Assembly: GCA_013349485.1 (NCBI GenBank)
Contig: DUZM01000176.1
Span: 1 to 5,904, forward strand
Source of the DNA: Candidatus Hydrogenedentota bacterium
GTDB lineage: Bacteria > Hydrogenedentota > Hydrogenedentia > Hydrogenedentales > SLHB01
DNA length: 5,904 nucleotides
Direction of reading: 5' to 3'
A program made the translations under genes and the position numbers. Below the pieces are notes generated by a model. It was not told where the DNA came from. It worked only from the letters and a program-made list of their open reading frames with translations, and searched no databases. Of this stretch, positions 5,418-5,904 are shown one piece after another (position 1 is the stretch's first letter; every line of letters starts with the position of its first letter).

Positions 5418-5904
5418 ATGGCGTTTCGTCCCACCGTTGTCGGTTTCTTGTGGCTTGCGGCCCTGTGCGTTATGCCGTCGCTGCGGGCCGAAGAACCCTT
5501 AGACTTGGCGCGCGACGAGAACGCCCCTCGCGCAGAACGCCCAAACGACGACGCGCCGTCGTCCACGTTGGAACAAGAAGAACCTCCCCGATGGTTTGTC
5601 TTCGTCGCGGCGGTGAACGCCCATCCCAAACTGGAAAGCGAGAAATTGATCGACAAGTTCTTCAACCGCCCCATGCACGTCCTGGCCCCCACCTATGACG
5701 ATGTCAAGACGATCGGCGACATACGCGACGACTTCCTATTGTGGCCTCCTCACGCGGGCGGCGGACGCGTGCTGTCGGATCGGTGGGCCGTGCTCATGCA
5801 GGCGGGCTATTCGGTCGGGAAAGTGCGTACAAAAGACGACGACCGAAGCATTTTTCTCCTGCCGCTTCATACCGACCTCGAGATCCAGCGCGGCGCCCTG
5901 TACG
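5418..5904 (+). CDS. Exported, probably beta-strand-rich protein (3' end outside window)
   Basis: The frame from ATG 5418 stays open to the right edge (162 codons visible), so the gene is truncated by the window. Residues 1-24 form a Sec signal peptide (Arg4, hydrophobic V-V-G-F-L-W-L-A-A-L-C-V-M, cleavage after L-R-A). An acidic, proline-containing low-complexity linker follows (about 25-57), then W-F-V-F-V-A-A-V-N-A-H at 59-69. From about 117 on, stretches of alternating hydrophobic and polar residues (R-W-A-V-L-M-Q-A-G-Y-S-V-G-K-V and S-I-F-L-L-P-L-H-T-D-L-E-I) are separated by a charged turn (K-D-D-D-R). That pattern suits antiparallel beta-strands as in outer-membrane proteins. I do not recognise the family. 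It follows the other exported-protein gene after 149 bp with no clear promoter between, so co-transcription is likely. Confidence 0.75.
   Translation, partial: MAFRPTVVGFLWLAALCVMPSLRAEEPLDLARDENAPRAERPNDDAPSSTLEQEEPPRWFVFVAAVNAHPKLESEKLIDKFFNRPMHVLAPTYDDVKTIGDIRDDFLLWPPHAGGGRVLSDRWAVLMQAGYSVGKVRTKDDDRSIFLLPLHTDLEIQRGALY

Noticed and set aside
5285..5698. + strand frame of 137 codons starting inside the hairpin region
   Set aside because: The chain is arginine-rich and low in sense, its start lies just before the inverted repeat, and the overlapping frame from 5418 has a ribosome-binding site and signal peptide.
54..5882. About ten CTCGAG hexamers, several times more than base composition would predict
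   Set aside because: Seven are in-frame Leu-Glu codon pairs (CTC GAG) in the assigned genes, so codon preference explains most of them. The remainder are too few to suggest an uptake or modification signal.

Overview
The window is GC-rich bacterial chromosome holding housekeeping genes and poorly characterised envelope genes. All protein genes recognised are on the + strand; one tRNA gene is on the - strand. Two products carry clear Sec signal peptides, and the second reads like an outer-membrane protein, which suggests a diderm bacterium. The aspartyl-tRNA synthetase has the 'RSPGEFYQ' form of motif 2 that I associate with alphaproteobacterial-type enzymes. The other genes do not point to Proteobacteria, so I leave the phylum open (a PVC-like or candidate-phylum bacterium is a guess).

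Layout. Bases 1-573 hold no gene I can name, but do contain a T-rich tract, an 11-bp direct repeat and a near-consensus sigma70-type promoter (492-520). Bases 574-2352 are a complete aspS. After a 93-bp gap, 2446-3064 encode a class I SAM-dependent methyltransferase broken by a single-base frameshift at a CCCC run (2837-2840). A tRNA-Arg(CCG) gene with encoded CCA lies on the - strand at 3237-3313. Its extended -10 promoter sits back to back with the start region of a PIG-L/LmbE zinc deacetylase gene (3402-4106, +). Next comes an exported protein of unknown function with a G-T-D-K-I-S-H-F motif (4297-5268), behind an extended -10 promoter. A strong hairpin containing a perfect 2 x 12-bp tandem repeat follows. 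Last is an exported, probably beta-strand-rich protein that starts at 5418 and runs off the right edge.

How they fit together. aspS charges tRNA(Asp) (and possibly tRNA(Asn)) and the tRNA-Arg gene decodes CGG, so the left and centre serve translation. The methyltransferase and the PIG-L protein are single-domain enzymes whose substrates cannot be told from sequence. The two secreted proteins on the right are same-strand neighbours with no clear promoter between them. They are the best candidate here for an undescribed functional pair, probably acting in the envelope. I see no CRISPR array, insertion sequence, phage gene, toxin-antitoxin pair or recognisable defence system, and nothing that clearly amounts to a new system.
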